This document shows positions 7,337 to 13,996 of a stretch of DNA of 42,588 bases, one piece after another; the stretch's first letter is position 1, and the number at the start of each line of letters is the position of its first letter. Made by a program: the position numbers and the translations under genes. The notes under the pieces were generated by a model. The model did no database searches. It saw only the letters and a list, made by a program, of their open reading frames with translations, and was not told where the DNA came from. The DNA is from Zymomonas sp. GTDB lineage: Bacteria > Pseudomonadota > Alphaproteobacteria > Sphingomonadales > Sphingomonadaceae. The stretch lies in assembly GCA_027489105.1 (NCBI GenBank), contig JAIYAJ010000348.1:1-42588 (forward strand). Direction: 5' to 3'.

Positions 7337-7858
7337 TCAGCCCGCCAGCTTGACAGCCTCGGCGAAGCTCAGCGTCGGACGGTCCCGCTGGATCTCCAGC
7401 GCCTTGGCGTGGCGCTCGGCCGTGGCCGCATCGACCGCATAGCCCTGCGGCAGCGCCAGCGACGTCGCCTTGCTGTCGCCACGCTCCGACGGCGCCTTTT
7501 CGCCGAAGGAAATCACCGGCTGGGCGCGATCGAACAGCTGACGGAAGGCTGCGTTGGGGGAGAGCTCGACCTTCTGGTCGCCCTCGCCGAACGAAACCAC
7601 GTTCGCCACGGGGAGCTCATCGAGCAGCCCCACGACCAGCGCACGATCGGCCGGACGCAGCCGGCCGGCGGCAACCTGCGCCTCGGCAAAGGAGAGGTTG
7701 GACGCATGCTGGGCATCCTTCGCCGCCTTTTGGGCGAGCTTGATGGCTTCATCCTGATCGGCTTCGCGCTGGGCTACGGCCGCCTCGCGCTGGGCAAGGC
7801 TCGCCTCGCGCTCGGCAAACGACGCGTCGCGCGCCGCAATCTCTTCGGGGGTGGGCAT
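7337..7858 (-). CDS. Nested scaffold protein, internal start in the protease gene (Mu gpZ-like)
   Basis: Inside the protease gene, codon 154 is ATG (7858) and is preceded on the minus strand by AGGAG with a 6-base spacer, TCGACC. That is a near-ideal ribosome site in a place where the main protein would not need one. It would give a 173-residue protein made only of the coiled-coil and C-terminal scaffold part. Mu itself makes gpZ scaffold from such an internal start in gene I. The scaffold should be in excess over the protease, and this start would supply that. Confidence 0.75.
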   Translation of the reverse strand: MPTPEEIAARDASFAEREASLAQREAAVAQREADQDEAIKLAQKAAKDAQHASNLSFAEAQVAAGRLRPADRALVVGLLDELPVANVVSFGEGDQKVELSPNAAFRQLFDRAQPVISFGEKAPSERGDSKATSLALPQGYAVDAATAERHAKALEIQRDRPTLSFAEAVKLAG

Positions 7859-8317
7859 GGTCGACTCCTGTGGCGTTTCGAAAGTGACGCACCCCGCGCG
7901 CTGGTCCTCCGAGAAGGACGCGCTTTTCAGGCCTTTCACGGCCGGCGCCGCCGCGCCGAGAAAGCCGATATGCTTCAGGTACCAGCTGCCCGGCTTCGGA
8001 TTGGCGGGGCTGTCGGGGTGGTAGAACTCGGACGAGATTTTCTTGTAGCGCTTCGCGGCGACGAGCTCGGCGAAGGCGGGATCGATATCGCGCGGCACAG
8101 CCGTCAGAACGCCGCCCTGGACTTCGAGCCGCTCGGCCCAGCCATAGGCAGGCGCCTCGAACTGCGGATGCCCCACGACGAGCGGGGCGTCGAACAGGTC
8201 GGGGTCATAGACCGCAGCGATCTGCCGGAGGTCCTGTTCCGAGAAGGTCAGCCGGATGCCCTGGGCGCTCGTATGCGTTCCGACCCGGAAGATTTCGATG
8301 GGAGGCGTCGTGCTCAT
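7337..8317 (-). CDS. Prohead protease with C-terminal scaffold (Mu gpI-like)
   Basis: The 326-residue product is a Mu gpI-type protease-scaffold. The N-terminal half has IEIFRVGTHTSAQG, LTFSEQDLRQIAAVYDP, LVVGHPQFEAPAYGWAE and ISSEFYHP, as in the Mu I protease family; H50 of VVGHP and S94-S95 of KISSEF are likely catalytic-region residues. From residue 160 it becomes a long coiled coil (repeated REASLAQREAAVAQREAD), the scaffold part that fills the prohead and is later degraded. A second start inside the gene is noted as a separate feature. The gene heads the leftward structural arm, which begins just after a divergent control region. Confidence 0.85.
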   Translation of the reverse strand: MSTTPPIEIFRVGTHTSAQGIRLTFSEQDLRQIAAVYDPDLFDAPLVVGHPQFEAPAYGWAERLEVQGGVLTAVPRDIDPAFAELVAAKRYKKISSEFYHPDSPANPKPGSWYLKHIGFLGAAAPAVKGLKSASFSEDQRAGCVTFETPQESTMPTPEEIAARDASFAEREASLAQREAAVAQREADQDEAIKLAQKAAKDAQHASNLSFAEAQVAAGRLRPADRALVVGLLDELPVANVVSFGEGDQKVELSPNAAFRQLFDRAQPVISFGEKAPSERGDSKATSLALPQGYAVDAATAERHAKALEIQRDRPTLSFAEAVKLAG

Positions 8318-8355
8318 GACGACGATGGATAGGGAAGGCGCGGAACCCCGCTAAC

Positions 8356-8371
8356 CGTCCGGCGGCGGACG
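8356..8371. promoter_or_regulatory. Dyad CGTCCG-N4-CGGACG in the divergent late control region
   Basis: The 133-base gap 8318-8450 separates the leftward protease gene and the rightward lipoprotein gene. It holds CGTCCG-GCGG-CGGACG. The same dyad with a different spacer (TGCG) occurs at 21603-21618, right after the Mor-like activator gene. A weak TATCCA -10-like box lies about 35 bases from the dyad centre on the protease side. I infer an activator-binding site for late promoters; binding is not shown by sequence alone. Confidence 0.5.
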
Positions 8372-8450
8372 CTGAGCGCGCCGCGATTCGTGCCCCAAGC
8401 CTGCACATCAATCGCCGGGATGCAACCGGTTGATCGTGCAGGAGGTTCGA

Positions 8451-8882
8451 TTGAGACTTTTCCCGATCCCGTCGCTGCGCGGCCTGGCCATGGCCTGCGC
8501 CGCGATCACCTTGGCCGGGTGTGTTCATGCTCCCGCGCCCTCACCAGGCGCTCTGCCGGCCGAAAGCCTTCTGGCAATATGCGGGACCGCGCGGACTGGC
8601 CTGGGCGGCACCGCCGCAGAAACCCGCGCCGCCAGCCTGCAATGCCTGATCGCAGCCGAGACCGGCTACCAGGCCGCCGCCCGCCTCGCGATGGTCCTCG
8701 CATCGAACGGGATCATCCGGGGCAAGGACATCGGGCGGGTGCGCGACCTGAACCAGGCGATCGTGACCCAGCTGTCGATCGCCTACAACGCGACCTCGGA
8801 TGAACAGCGCATCGACCTGGCCGAGGCGATCGGCGCGGCGACGACGCAGCTGCTGCGCATAGCGAACGAGGCGGCCCGATGA
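8451..8882 (+). CDS. Phage lipoprotein, function unknown
   Basis: The start is taken as TTG 8451 because AGGAGG lies 5 bases upstream; another TTG at 8430 has no ribosome site. The 143-residue product has a basic start, a hydrophobic core and the lipobox LAGC, so Cys24 should be lipidated and the protein anchored to a membrane. The mature part is helical and Ala-rich (GYQAAARLAMVLAS, DLAEAIGAATTQLL). The gene leads a four-gene + strand cassette with ATGA overlaps. Its place suggests a lysis accessory or envelope role such as a spanin-like part, but no spanin motif is seen. Confidence 0.75.
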   Translation: MRLFPIPSLRGLAMACAAITLAGCVHAPAPSPGALPAESLLAICGTARTGLGGTAAETRAASLQCLIAAETGYQAAARLAMVLASNGIIRGKDIGRVRDLNQAIVTQLSIAYNATSDEQRIDLAEAIGAATTQLLRIANEAAR

Positions 8883-9112
8883 CGGCCTCCTTTCTGACGG
8901 TGGCGCAGACCGTCCTTCGCGCGATGATCCTCGCGGGTCAGGCGGCCGACGCCGTTGCCGAGGCCGTCCAGGCGTTCGACCGCGCCAGTGAGGCGCTCGA
9001 CACCCGCGACGCCGAGACCCTTCGCCAGCTGCTCGACCGGGTCCATGCGGAGACGCTTCGGATCGGGGGCCAGCTGGACGCCATCCTGGCGGCGCAGGAG
9101 AAGGGCGCATGA
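8879..9112 (+). CDS. Small helical phage protein
   Basis: The 77-residue product is predicted to be almost all helix, with an amphipathic, heptad-like pattern (ADAVAEAVQAFDRASEAL, ETLRQLLDRVHAETLR). The first 20 residues are mildly hydrophobic. I recognise no family. Its start overlaps the stop of the lipoprotein gene by ATGA and its stop overlaps the next start, so it is almost certainly co-translated with them. Confidence 0.7.
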   Translation: MTASFLTVAQTVLRAMILAGQAADAVAEAVQAFDRASEALDTRDAETLRQLLDRVHAETLRIGGQLDAILAAQEKGA

Positions 9113-9492
9113 GGCTGGCGTCGATCGCGCTGGCGATCGCCATGGCCCTCGCCATGGCAGCCCCCGCCCACGGCCGCTCACTCGGCGATCGCATCGAAGA
9201 GATGCCGACCGAAGCCTGGCTCGCTTCCGCAACCTTCTGGGGTGACGCCATTAGCACCCATGCGGTGATCGAGCGCGGCGGCGTCGAGGCGAACCCGCTG
9301 GTCCGCTTCGGCATCGGCCGTCGGCCGGGCCCGGAGCGCCTGGCGGCGATGGCGGCGGTGAAGTCCGTCTTCCTGCTGGCAGGCACCAGCATCGTTCAGG
9401 ACCGCGACCCCGAGGCCGCCCGGCGCTTCGCCCGCGTGGCGTTCGTCATCACCGGCGGCGTCGTGGTCTGGAACATCTCCGTCGCGCTGTAG
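9109..9492 (+). CDS. Exported membrane protein, DUF5658-like pattern
   Basis: The 127-residue product has a signal peptide (cleavage probably after PAHG near residue 22) and two later hydrophobic segments (AAVKSVFLLAGTSIV and VAFVITGGVVVWNISVAL). The motif WGDAISTHAVIERGGVEANPL, a D-x-x-ST run followed by a GG-x-E-x-NP turn, resembles small membrane proteins of the DUF5658 type. It is the third gene of the + strand cassette and could be part of the lysis or envelope-remodelling set. Function is not known. Confidence 0.7.
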   Translation: MRLASIALAIAMALAMAAPAHGRSLGDRIEEMPTEAWLASATFWGDAISTHAVIERGGVEANPLVRFGIGRRPGPERLAAMAAVKSVFLLAGTSIVQDRDPEAARRFARVAFVITGGVVVWNISVAL

Positions 9493-9500
9493 GACCGGGG

Positions 9501-9686
9501 ATGCAGGCACATGATGGCGGGCCTTGCCCCGTCGATCCGGAGACGATGGTCCACGTCCGCTACCGCAACGGAAAAGTCTCGGGCCCGATCAAGGCGTCGG
9601 CGCGCCGCTGGGAGCGCTGGCGCCGGCCGCCCTTCGACACCGACTGGGACGTGGTCGCCTGGGAAAAAGCGCGGCCTAATGCTTGA
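9501..9686 (+). CDS. Small phage protein, function unknown
   Basis: The 61-residue product contains VHVRYRNGKVSGPIKASARRW and ends with DTDWDVVAWEKARP. This pattern, a short beta hairpin followed by a Trp-rich stretch with a DxVxW turn, is common in small proteins of transposable phages of no known function. A shorter form starting at ATG 9546 is possible. It ends the + strand cassette and its last 11 bases overlap the convergent membrane protein gene. Confidence 0.6.
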   Translation: MQAHDGGPCPVDPETMVHVRYRNGKVSGPIKASARRWERWRRPPFDTDWDVVAWEKARPNA

Positions 9687-10053
9687 CCTGATATTTGACG
9701 ATCGACGCCACCGCAGTTCCCAAGGCTGTGGAAACAGCTATTGATAGCGTACTGCCAGCGAGGGAAATTAGGGCGGCAACTAACACGCTGACCCAACCTA
9801 AAGTCCGGCCGCCGCAAAACCTGCCGATCACCCTTAGCGTCCAACGAGACAAGTGTATCGACACCACCGCCACGGCACCCGCCATGAGCCCGAAGCCCAA
9901 GACCTTCAGCAAAAGGCTGGAGGTCTGCTCAGCTAAAACCTGGATTGCCACGACCACGAGGAGCATCTCGGTAATCTTGAAGGTCGCGTCCACGACCTTG
10001 GCCACCCACCGTTCGAGCCGCTCAACCCCGTCGTCATTGTGAACGTCGCTCAC
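9676..10053 (-). CDS. Membrane protein, possible cargo gene
   Basis: The 125-residue form starts at GTG 10053, preceded by GGGAGGT; ATG 10068 gives 5 more residues, and a frame to 10113 has no ribosome site. It has a charged, acidic N-terminus and three or four hydrophobic segments: ITEMLLVVVAIQVLA, LLKVLGFGLMAGAVAVVSI, LGWVSVLVAALISLAG and AVSTALGTAVASIV. No family is recognised. It is convergent with the + cassette, and its base composition is less GC-rich than the structural genes. It may be a superinfection-exclusion or other lysogeny cargo protein, but that is inferred from place only. Confidence 0.65.
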   Translation of the reverse strand: MSDVHNDDGVERLERWVAKVVDATFKITEMLLVVVAIQVLAEQTSSLLLKVLGFGLMAGAVAVVSIHLSRWTLRVIGRFCGGRTLGWVSVLVAALISLAGSTLSIAVSTALGTAVASIVKYQVKH

Positions 10054-10131
10054 CACACCTCCCGACATACTGAAAATCTGCCGTGGGAAGCCTTCCCAAG
10101 CGGGTTGGCACACTTTTGCGCGGGGTCAGGA

Positions 10132-10163
10132 CGCCCGGAGCGCTCCACGGGGCTCTCCGGGCG
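10132..10163 (-). terminator. Hairpin after the exported cargo gene
   Basis: CGCCCGGAG and CTCCGGGCG form a 9-bp perfect stem 8 bases past the stop of the gene ending at 10171. No T-run follows, so termination strength is doubtful. It closes the repressor-cargo operon. Confidence 0.4.
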
Positions 10164-10170
10164 AAATTTG

Positions 10171-10983
10171 CTACATTCGGTCGATGCGGTAGCGAACGCC
10201 CATGTTCGACACCGAAAGCACGCTGATCTCGATCGACTTGTAGCGAAAGGTCGTGGGGCCCTTCGCCGCCAGGTCATAGGTGAGCTCGGTGTTGAACGCC
10301 GGCCGGACGAGCTCGTTGACATATTCGCGATAGCCCAGGCGCAGCACATTGTTGGAGACCCCGAGGAAGATCAGTTCGGAGCGGAAGCGCACCGCTTTGA
10401 TCGTTCGGGGCTGCAAGCGATAGGCGACCGGGGTCGATAGAGCCTGGCCGGAAGCAAAGCCGGTCGTGACTTCGTCAAACCTGTAGTCGAATTCGTTATC
10501 CACCATGCAAGCACCGCCCGTCTTGCCGTTCGGCCGACGGATGGAGGCATTGGTGTCATCGCAGAACAGCACATAGAGCTTCGGATTCACCGAACCCCAC
10601 AAAGGCAGCCGATCCCCACTGGCGAAGACGACGCGGTTCTTCCCTGCCTCTTGATCGACGGGGCCATCGAGCACGGCGCCGATCCGGACGTCATAGACGA
10701 AGCTGGTCACCAGCGGCTCGCCGACGGCCGCCTGCAGATCGCGGCCGATCTCGGGATACTGTCCCTTGATCCGGGCCGTGCGCAGCCCGACCATATCCTC
10801 GTACCGCACCTTGGCGGAGGCAGCCGGATCATCGGCCGCGATCGGGATGTCCACCTCGAAGCCGGAGCGCTTAAGCTCCTGCTCAAACTTCGCACGTTCA
10901 TAGGACTGTGAGACCGACTGGGCGCCGGCCGGTCCTGCCAGCGCCCCGAGAACAGAAAGTGCAAGCCAGGAGGTGAAGCGCAT
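10171..10983 (-). CDS. Exported protein of unknown function in the repressor-linked cargo operon
   Basis: ATG 10983 is used because a clear signal peptide follows (SWLALSVLGALAGPAGAQ, cleavage near residue 21) and AAGGG lies 7 bases upstream. A longer frame to 11241 would read through the neighbouring gene in another frame and is rejected. The mature part of about 249 residues is beta-rich, with two cysteines (141 and 159) that could form a disulfide in the periplasm. I recognise no family. It starts 2 bases after the stop of the deoxyribosyltransferase-like gene, so the two are probably co-expressed with the repressor. Confidence 0.7.
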   Translation of the reverse strand: MRFTSWLALSVLGALAGPAGAQSVSQSYERAKFEQELKRSGFEVDIPIAADDPAASAKVRYEDMVGLRTARIKGQYPEIGRDLQAAVGEPLVTSFVYDVRIGAVLDGPVDQEAGKNRVVFASGDRLPLWGSVNPKLYVLFCDDTNASIRRPNGKTGGACMVDNEFDYRFDEVTTGFASGQALSTPVAYRLQPRTIKAVRFRSELIFLGVSNNVLRLGYREYVNELVRPAFNTELTYDLAAKGPTTFRYKSIEISVLSVSNMGVRYRIDRM

Positions 10984-10985
10984 GA

Positions 10986-11993
10986 TCAGCCCTTTGAGAG
11001 CGAGGGGCCTTCGCCCATAATCGCGACAATACGGTTGCGCAGCTTCTCTCGCAGATCGTCCGCACCTTCCCACAGAATATGGGAATACTGCCTTATGTCG
11101 AAATGGAGCTTGTCGACCATGTCGGCTCGAACCGTCCAGATGACCGGCAAGCCCAGACCCATTGCAAAGCCGGCTTCGAAATAGACGCCGCCCCTGTCGA
11201 ACGTTACCTCTTTGCCATCCGCCAGCTTCGCGACACCGCAAGTCATATCGACTACAATAAAACGTGACCGCCGTATCTCAGCAATAATTTCATCATCGAT
11301 CTTGTTGATGTGCTCCACACGGTCAATTCGTCTGGGCTCATATCCAGCCGTAACGATTGCGTCAGCAATGCCGCGGTCGTAGATTTCGGCCATAGTGCTA
11401 TCAAACCACATGGCTACGAAACCTTGAGAAGTTCCGGCATTGGATGCATTAACATCGTCCAACCTGGACCAGCCTTCAGGCGACGGGCGATACAGGCCCT
11501 CTTGCCCCAAAATTAGAAGGCCTGCCTCTCTCAAATTCCTGAGAAAGGAGGCTGCTTGCATTGTGGTATCAAGCTCACACCAAGCCGCTATATATGCGGT
11601 CCAAGGCTTCCCTTTCCCCCCGACCTCCGTTGTAGCAGACATGTAATGTCCAAAATCAAACCTCATGTGTCGTAGAAGCCTAAAGAATCGATCCAATCTT
11701 TGCGAGTAAGAGGTAAATCGTTGTTTTGGTAGCCTGCGTATAACATCTGTGTTTACGTGAGGAGAATCCTCGCCCGAAATCCTTTGGTCGACCAGCCAGC
11801 TGGTTATCATTTTTTTGCCGTTGTCATTGAGCGCTGCGAGAGCAGGCAGCGCACTTCCTGTAACCGTATAACGGCCCCCGGCTCTCGCACTATTGACAGC
11901 TAGAACGTCCACTCCGCCGCTCATTGCTTCCACGAGTGCGCCGGTCCGCCAGATCGGACAATGTTGCTCCTTCAAAAAATTGATTGCCCGCAT
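10986..11993 (-). CDS. Nucleoside 2-deoxyribosyltransferase/TIR-related domain protein, candidate defence effector
   Basis: The 335-residue product has two parts. Residues 1-185 match no family I recognise and are probably a sensor or partner domain. Residues 190-325 form a Rossmann-like domain of the nucleoside 2-deoxyribosyltransferase type: FVAMWFD (192-198), an EPRRIDRVEHINKIDDEI segment, SRFIVVDMT, and GGVYFEAGFAMGLG with E273 as likely catalytic acid, then KLHFDIRQYSHILW. This domain is known from enzymes that cut or transfer the base of nucleosides or nucleotides, and it occurs in anti-phage systems. The start shares one base with the repressor stop, so its translation is coupled to the repressor. 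GC content appears lower than in the flanks. Substrate is unknown. Confidence 0.8.
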   Translation of the reverse strand: MRAINFLKEQHCPIWRTGALVEAMSGGVDVLAVNSARAGGRYTVTGSALPALAALNDNGKKMITSWLVDQRISGEDSPHVNTDVIRRLPKQRFTSYSQRLDRFFRLLRHMRFDFGHYMSATTEVGGKGKPWTAYIAAWCELDTTMQAASFLRNLREAGLLILGQEGLYRPSPEGWSRLDDVNASNAGTSQGFVAMWFDSTMAEIYDRGIADAIVTAGYEPRRIDRVEHINKIDDEIIAEIRRSRFIVVDMTCGVAKLADGKEVTFDRGGVYFEAGFAMGLGLPVIWTVRADMVDKLHFDIRQYSHILWEGADDLREKLRNRIVAIMGEGPSLSKG

Positions 11994-12658
11994 TAAAGAC
12001 CTTTAAAAGCCATGGCGGCCTTGCCGATGATCTCGAAATCATCCGCAGCCAGGTTGACGGAAATGGCGGGGTAGACCGGGTTGCTCGATACGAGCTCGGC
12101 ACGCCCTCCACCGAGTAATCTCATCCGCTTGATAAGCAGATCGTCGCCCAAGCGCGCCAGGACAATGCCATCGCGCGGGGCACGCTCACCCTCATTGATC
12201 AGGACCAGGCCTCCGTCCTGGATCTCGGGCTCCATGGAGTCGCCTACCACCGGAAACAGTTTCAGGTCCTGCGGAGCTCCGAAGCGTCGGAGATGATCAG
12301 CAGGCCAGGTAACATGTCGATCGGGCTCCGCCTCAAGCGCCGCCCGCCCGCCGCCGGCCGCGATCGCGGTCGGGTAAATCGGCACCCGGATCGATCCTTC
12401 AGGGACATCGGATAGCCGGGTTTCCCAATCACCGGATTCAGGGCCGATGCCCAAAATCAGATAATCGACGGTCGTGCCGGTGAGGCGCGCCAGACGCGCC
12501 AAACCCTTCGCATCGGCTGGGCCGCCGGCCAGCCAGCGCTGCAGCGTTTTGTACGGAACGTCCGCCTCTTCGGCTGCTTGGGTGAGCGGCCGATTGGACC
12601 TTTCGATCGCCTTTCTGAGCCGGCGGCCGATGGCGATATCTTCGTCACTAAAAGCCAT
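11993..12658 (-). CDS. Lysogeny repressor with HTH and S24 self-cleavage domain
   Basis: The 221-residue product starts with a helix-turn-helix (LTQAAEEADVPYKTLQRWL, residues 25-43). The C-terminal part is an S24/LexA-type peptidase: GDSMEP with catalytic Ser141 and LLIKRM with Lys177. The likely cleavage bond is Ala101-Gly102 in TAIAAGGG. This architecture is like lambda CI rather than Mu c, which lacks S24, so induction by DNA damage through RecA is likely. It is divergent from the Ner-like gene across a 98-base control region and should repress the early promoter there. Confidence 0.9.
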   Translation of the reverse strand: MAFSDEDIAIGRRLRKAIERSNRPLTQAAEEADVPYKTLQRWLAGGPADAKGLARLARLTGTTVDYLILGIGPESGDWETRLSDVPEGSIRVPIYPTAIAAGGGRAALEAEPDRHVTWPADHLRRFGAPQDLKLFPVVGDSMEPEIQDGGLVLINEGERAPRDGIVLARLGDDLLIKRMRLLGGGRAELVSSNPVYPAISVNLAADDFEIIGKAAMAFKGL

Positions 12659-12693
12659 GCACGACTTTCCCCGGCGAGAATGAACCTCACCTA

Positions 12694-12721
12694 TTGACCT
12701 TGTGCGTCCTTACGCATAAGG
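12694..12721. promoter_or_regulatory. Early operator/promoter region between repressor and ner
   Basis: The gap 12659-12756 holds two overlapping dyads, TGCGT-N4-ACGCA (12703-12716) and CCTTA-N4-TAAGG (12708-12721). TTGACC at 12694-12699 would serve as a -35 box for the rightward early promoter; the -10 at 17-base spacing (TAAGGC) is poor. The dyads overlap the spacer and are likely sites for the repressor or Ner. Confidence 0.55.
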
Positions 12722-12756
12722 CTTAATGGACAATATGTGAGGCAATAACCCCACCA

Positions 12757-13068
12757 ATGAGCAATCTTCACGATTCGCATCCCGAAGATTTAAGAGCGGA
12801 GCTTCGCAAGAAGTTCGGTACTCTGCAATCATTCGAACAGGCTTACGGGCTGCCGCGCCTTGCGGCTTCTTCTTGCCTTCGCCGCCCCTATGAGGCCGCC
12901 GAAATCGCGATCGCCGACGCGCTTGATCGGCCCGCGCATCACATCTGGCCATCGCGCTATGAGCCATCCGGTCGCCGGCTCAATCCGCAGCCCGCACGGA
13001 ACTACTCGCCGGCTCGCGGCAAGCCGTGGCAGCCGGTCCCCGCCAGTTACTATGCCGTCGAGGCCTGA
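12757..13068 (+). CDS. ner: Ner-like DNA-binding regulator
   Basis: The 103-residue product fits the Ner/Nlp family in its first 70 residues: a helix (HPEDLRAELRKKFG), a turn-helix (LQSFEQAYGLPRLAASSCL), then EIAIADALDRPAHHIWPSRYE, where IWPSRY is the family hallmark. In Mu, Ner turns down the early and repressor promoters at the start of lytic growth. It is the first gene rightward of the operator region and directly opposes the repressor. The C-terminal 30 residues are proline-rich and extra. Confidence 0.9.
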   Translation: MSNLHDSHPEDLRAELRKKFGTLQSFEQAYGLPRLAASSCLRRPYEAAEIAIADALDRPAHHIWPSRYEPSGRRLNPQPARNYSPARGKPWQPVPASYYAVEA

Positions 13069-13069
13069 C

Positions 13070-13996
13070 ATGACCTCGGGGGCCGAACAGCAGACCAGCA
13101 CGTTCGCGAACGAGCCGCAGGTGGCCGGTGCGGTGCTGCGCATACCCGTCGATCAGATTGAACTTGGCACTCGCCTCCGTGAGGTCGATCCCGTCTGCGC
13201 CGAGACGATCGGGCGCGACATGGCCCGCGCCGGCCAGCACGTCCCGATTCAGGTGTGCCGCCTGCCCGGAAAGAAGTCGTGGCGTCTCGTTGCCGGAGCG
13301 CATCGCCTGCAGGGCGCCCGCATCACGGGCCAGACCCACATCCTCGCGATCGAAGTAGCCAGCAGCAACACGGAACGGCTGCTCCGCGAGATATCCGAGA
13401 ACCTCTGCCGCCGAGAACTGGACCCCTATGATCGGGCCCGCTTCATCGCGGAACTGATCGAAATTCGTCGGGCCGAGATGGACATCGGCGAGGGCGAAGA
13501 CGGCCGAGCTAAGACATCTCCCATCAACGGGTCAGGCTCGAGAAACAGCGAAGGTGCAAAGATTGCACCTTTGTACGACTTTGCCCAGGACGCCGCCGAT
13601 CGCGTGGGTCTGTCGGAGCGCTCGGTAAAATATGCCCTCGCGCTTTATCGCGGTCTTCCGGCATCTCGCATCGAAACCATTCGCCAGGCTGACCGCAAGC
13701 TGGCGTCGAATGCCGCCCAGCTTCGACTGCTGGCAGGACTTGAGGACGCCGAACAGGCATCCGTTGTCGATCTCCTGCAGGCTCGCCAGGCGAAGAACGT
13801 AGCGGACGCAATCGCGACCGTCCGCAGCCGGCCTAAGCCCAACCCCCGCGACAAGCGAATCAACGGCTTTCTCCGCGCCTTCACCGCGATGCCCCCCGAA
13901 GACAAGCGGGCCGCCCTCACTCGCCTCGCATCCGAGCTCGGCCCCAAGCAGGCCGATCACCTGATAGATGCCCTGAAGAAGGCGGGCTGGGCATGA
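13070..13996 (+). CDS. ParB/Srx-fold protein of the transposition operon
   Basis: ATG 13070 is chosen for the GAGG ribosome site; ATG 13052 in frame is possible. The 308-residue product has a ParB N-terminal domain: IPVDQIELGTRLREVD, PIQVCRLPGKKSWRLVAGAHRLQGAR (the GxHR box) and ENLCRRELDPYDRARFI. A helical DNA-binding middle follows (AADRVGLSERSVKYALAL). Such proteins often precede MuA homologues in alphaproteobacterial transposable phages; the role may be end or target DNA binding. Its stop overlaps the transposase start by ATGA. Confidence 0.85.
   Translation: MTSGAEQQTSTFANEPQVAGAVLRIPVDQIELGTRLREVDPVCAETIGRDMARAGQHVPIQVCRLPGKKSWRLVAGAHRLQGARITGQTHILAIEVASSNTERLLREISENLCRRELDPYDRARFIAELIEIRRAEMDIGEGEDGRAKTSPINGSGSRNSEGAKIAPLYDFAQDAADRVGLSERSVKYALALYRGLPASRIETIRQADRKLASNAAQLRLLAGLEDAEQASVVDLLQARQAKNVADAIATVRSRPKPNPRDKRINGFLRAFTAMPPEDKRAALTRLASELGPKQADHLIDALKKAGWA

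Noticed and set aside
10984..11241. Upstream extension of the exported 270-residue protein
   Set aside because: It reads through the deoxyribosyltransferase-like gene in another frame and would hide a clear signal peptide.
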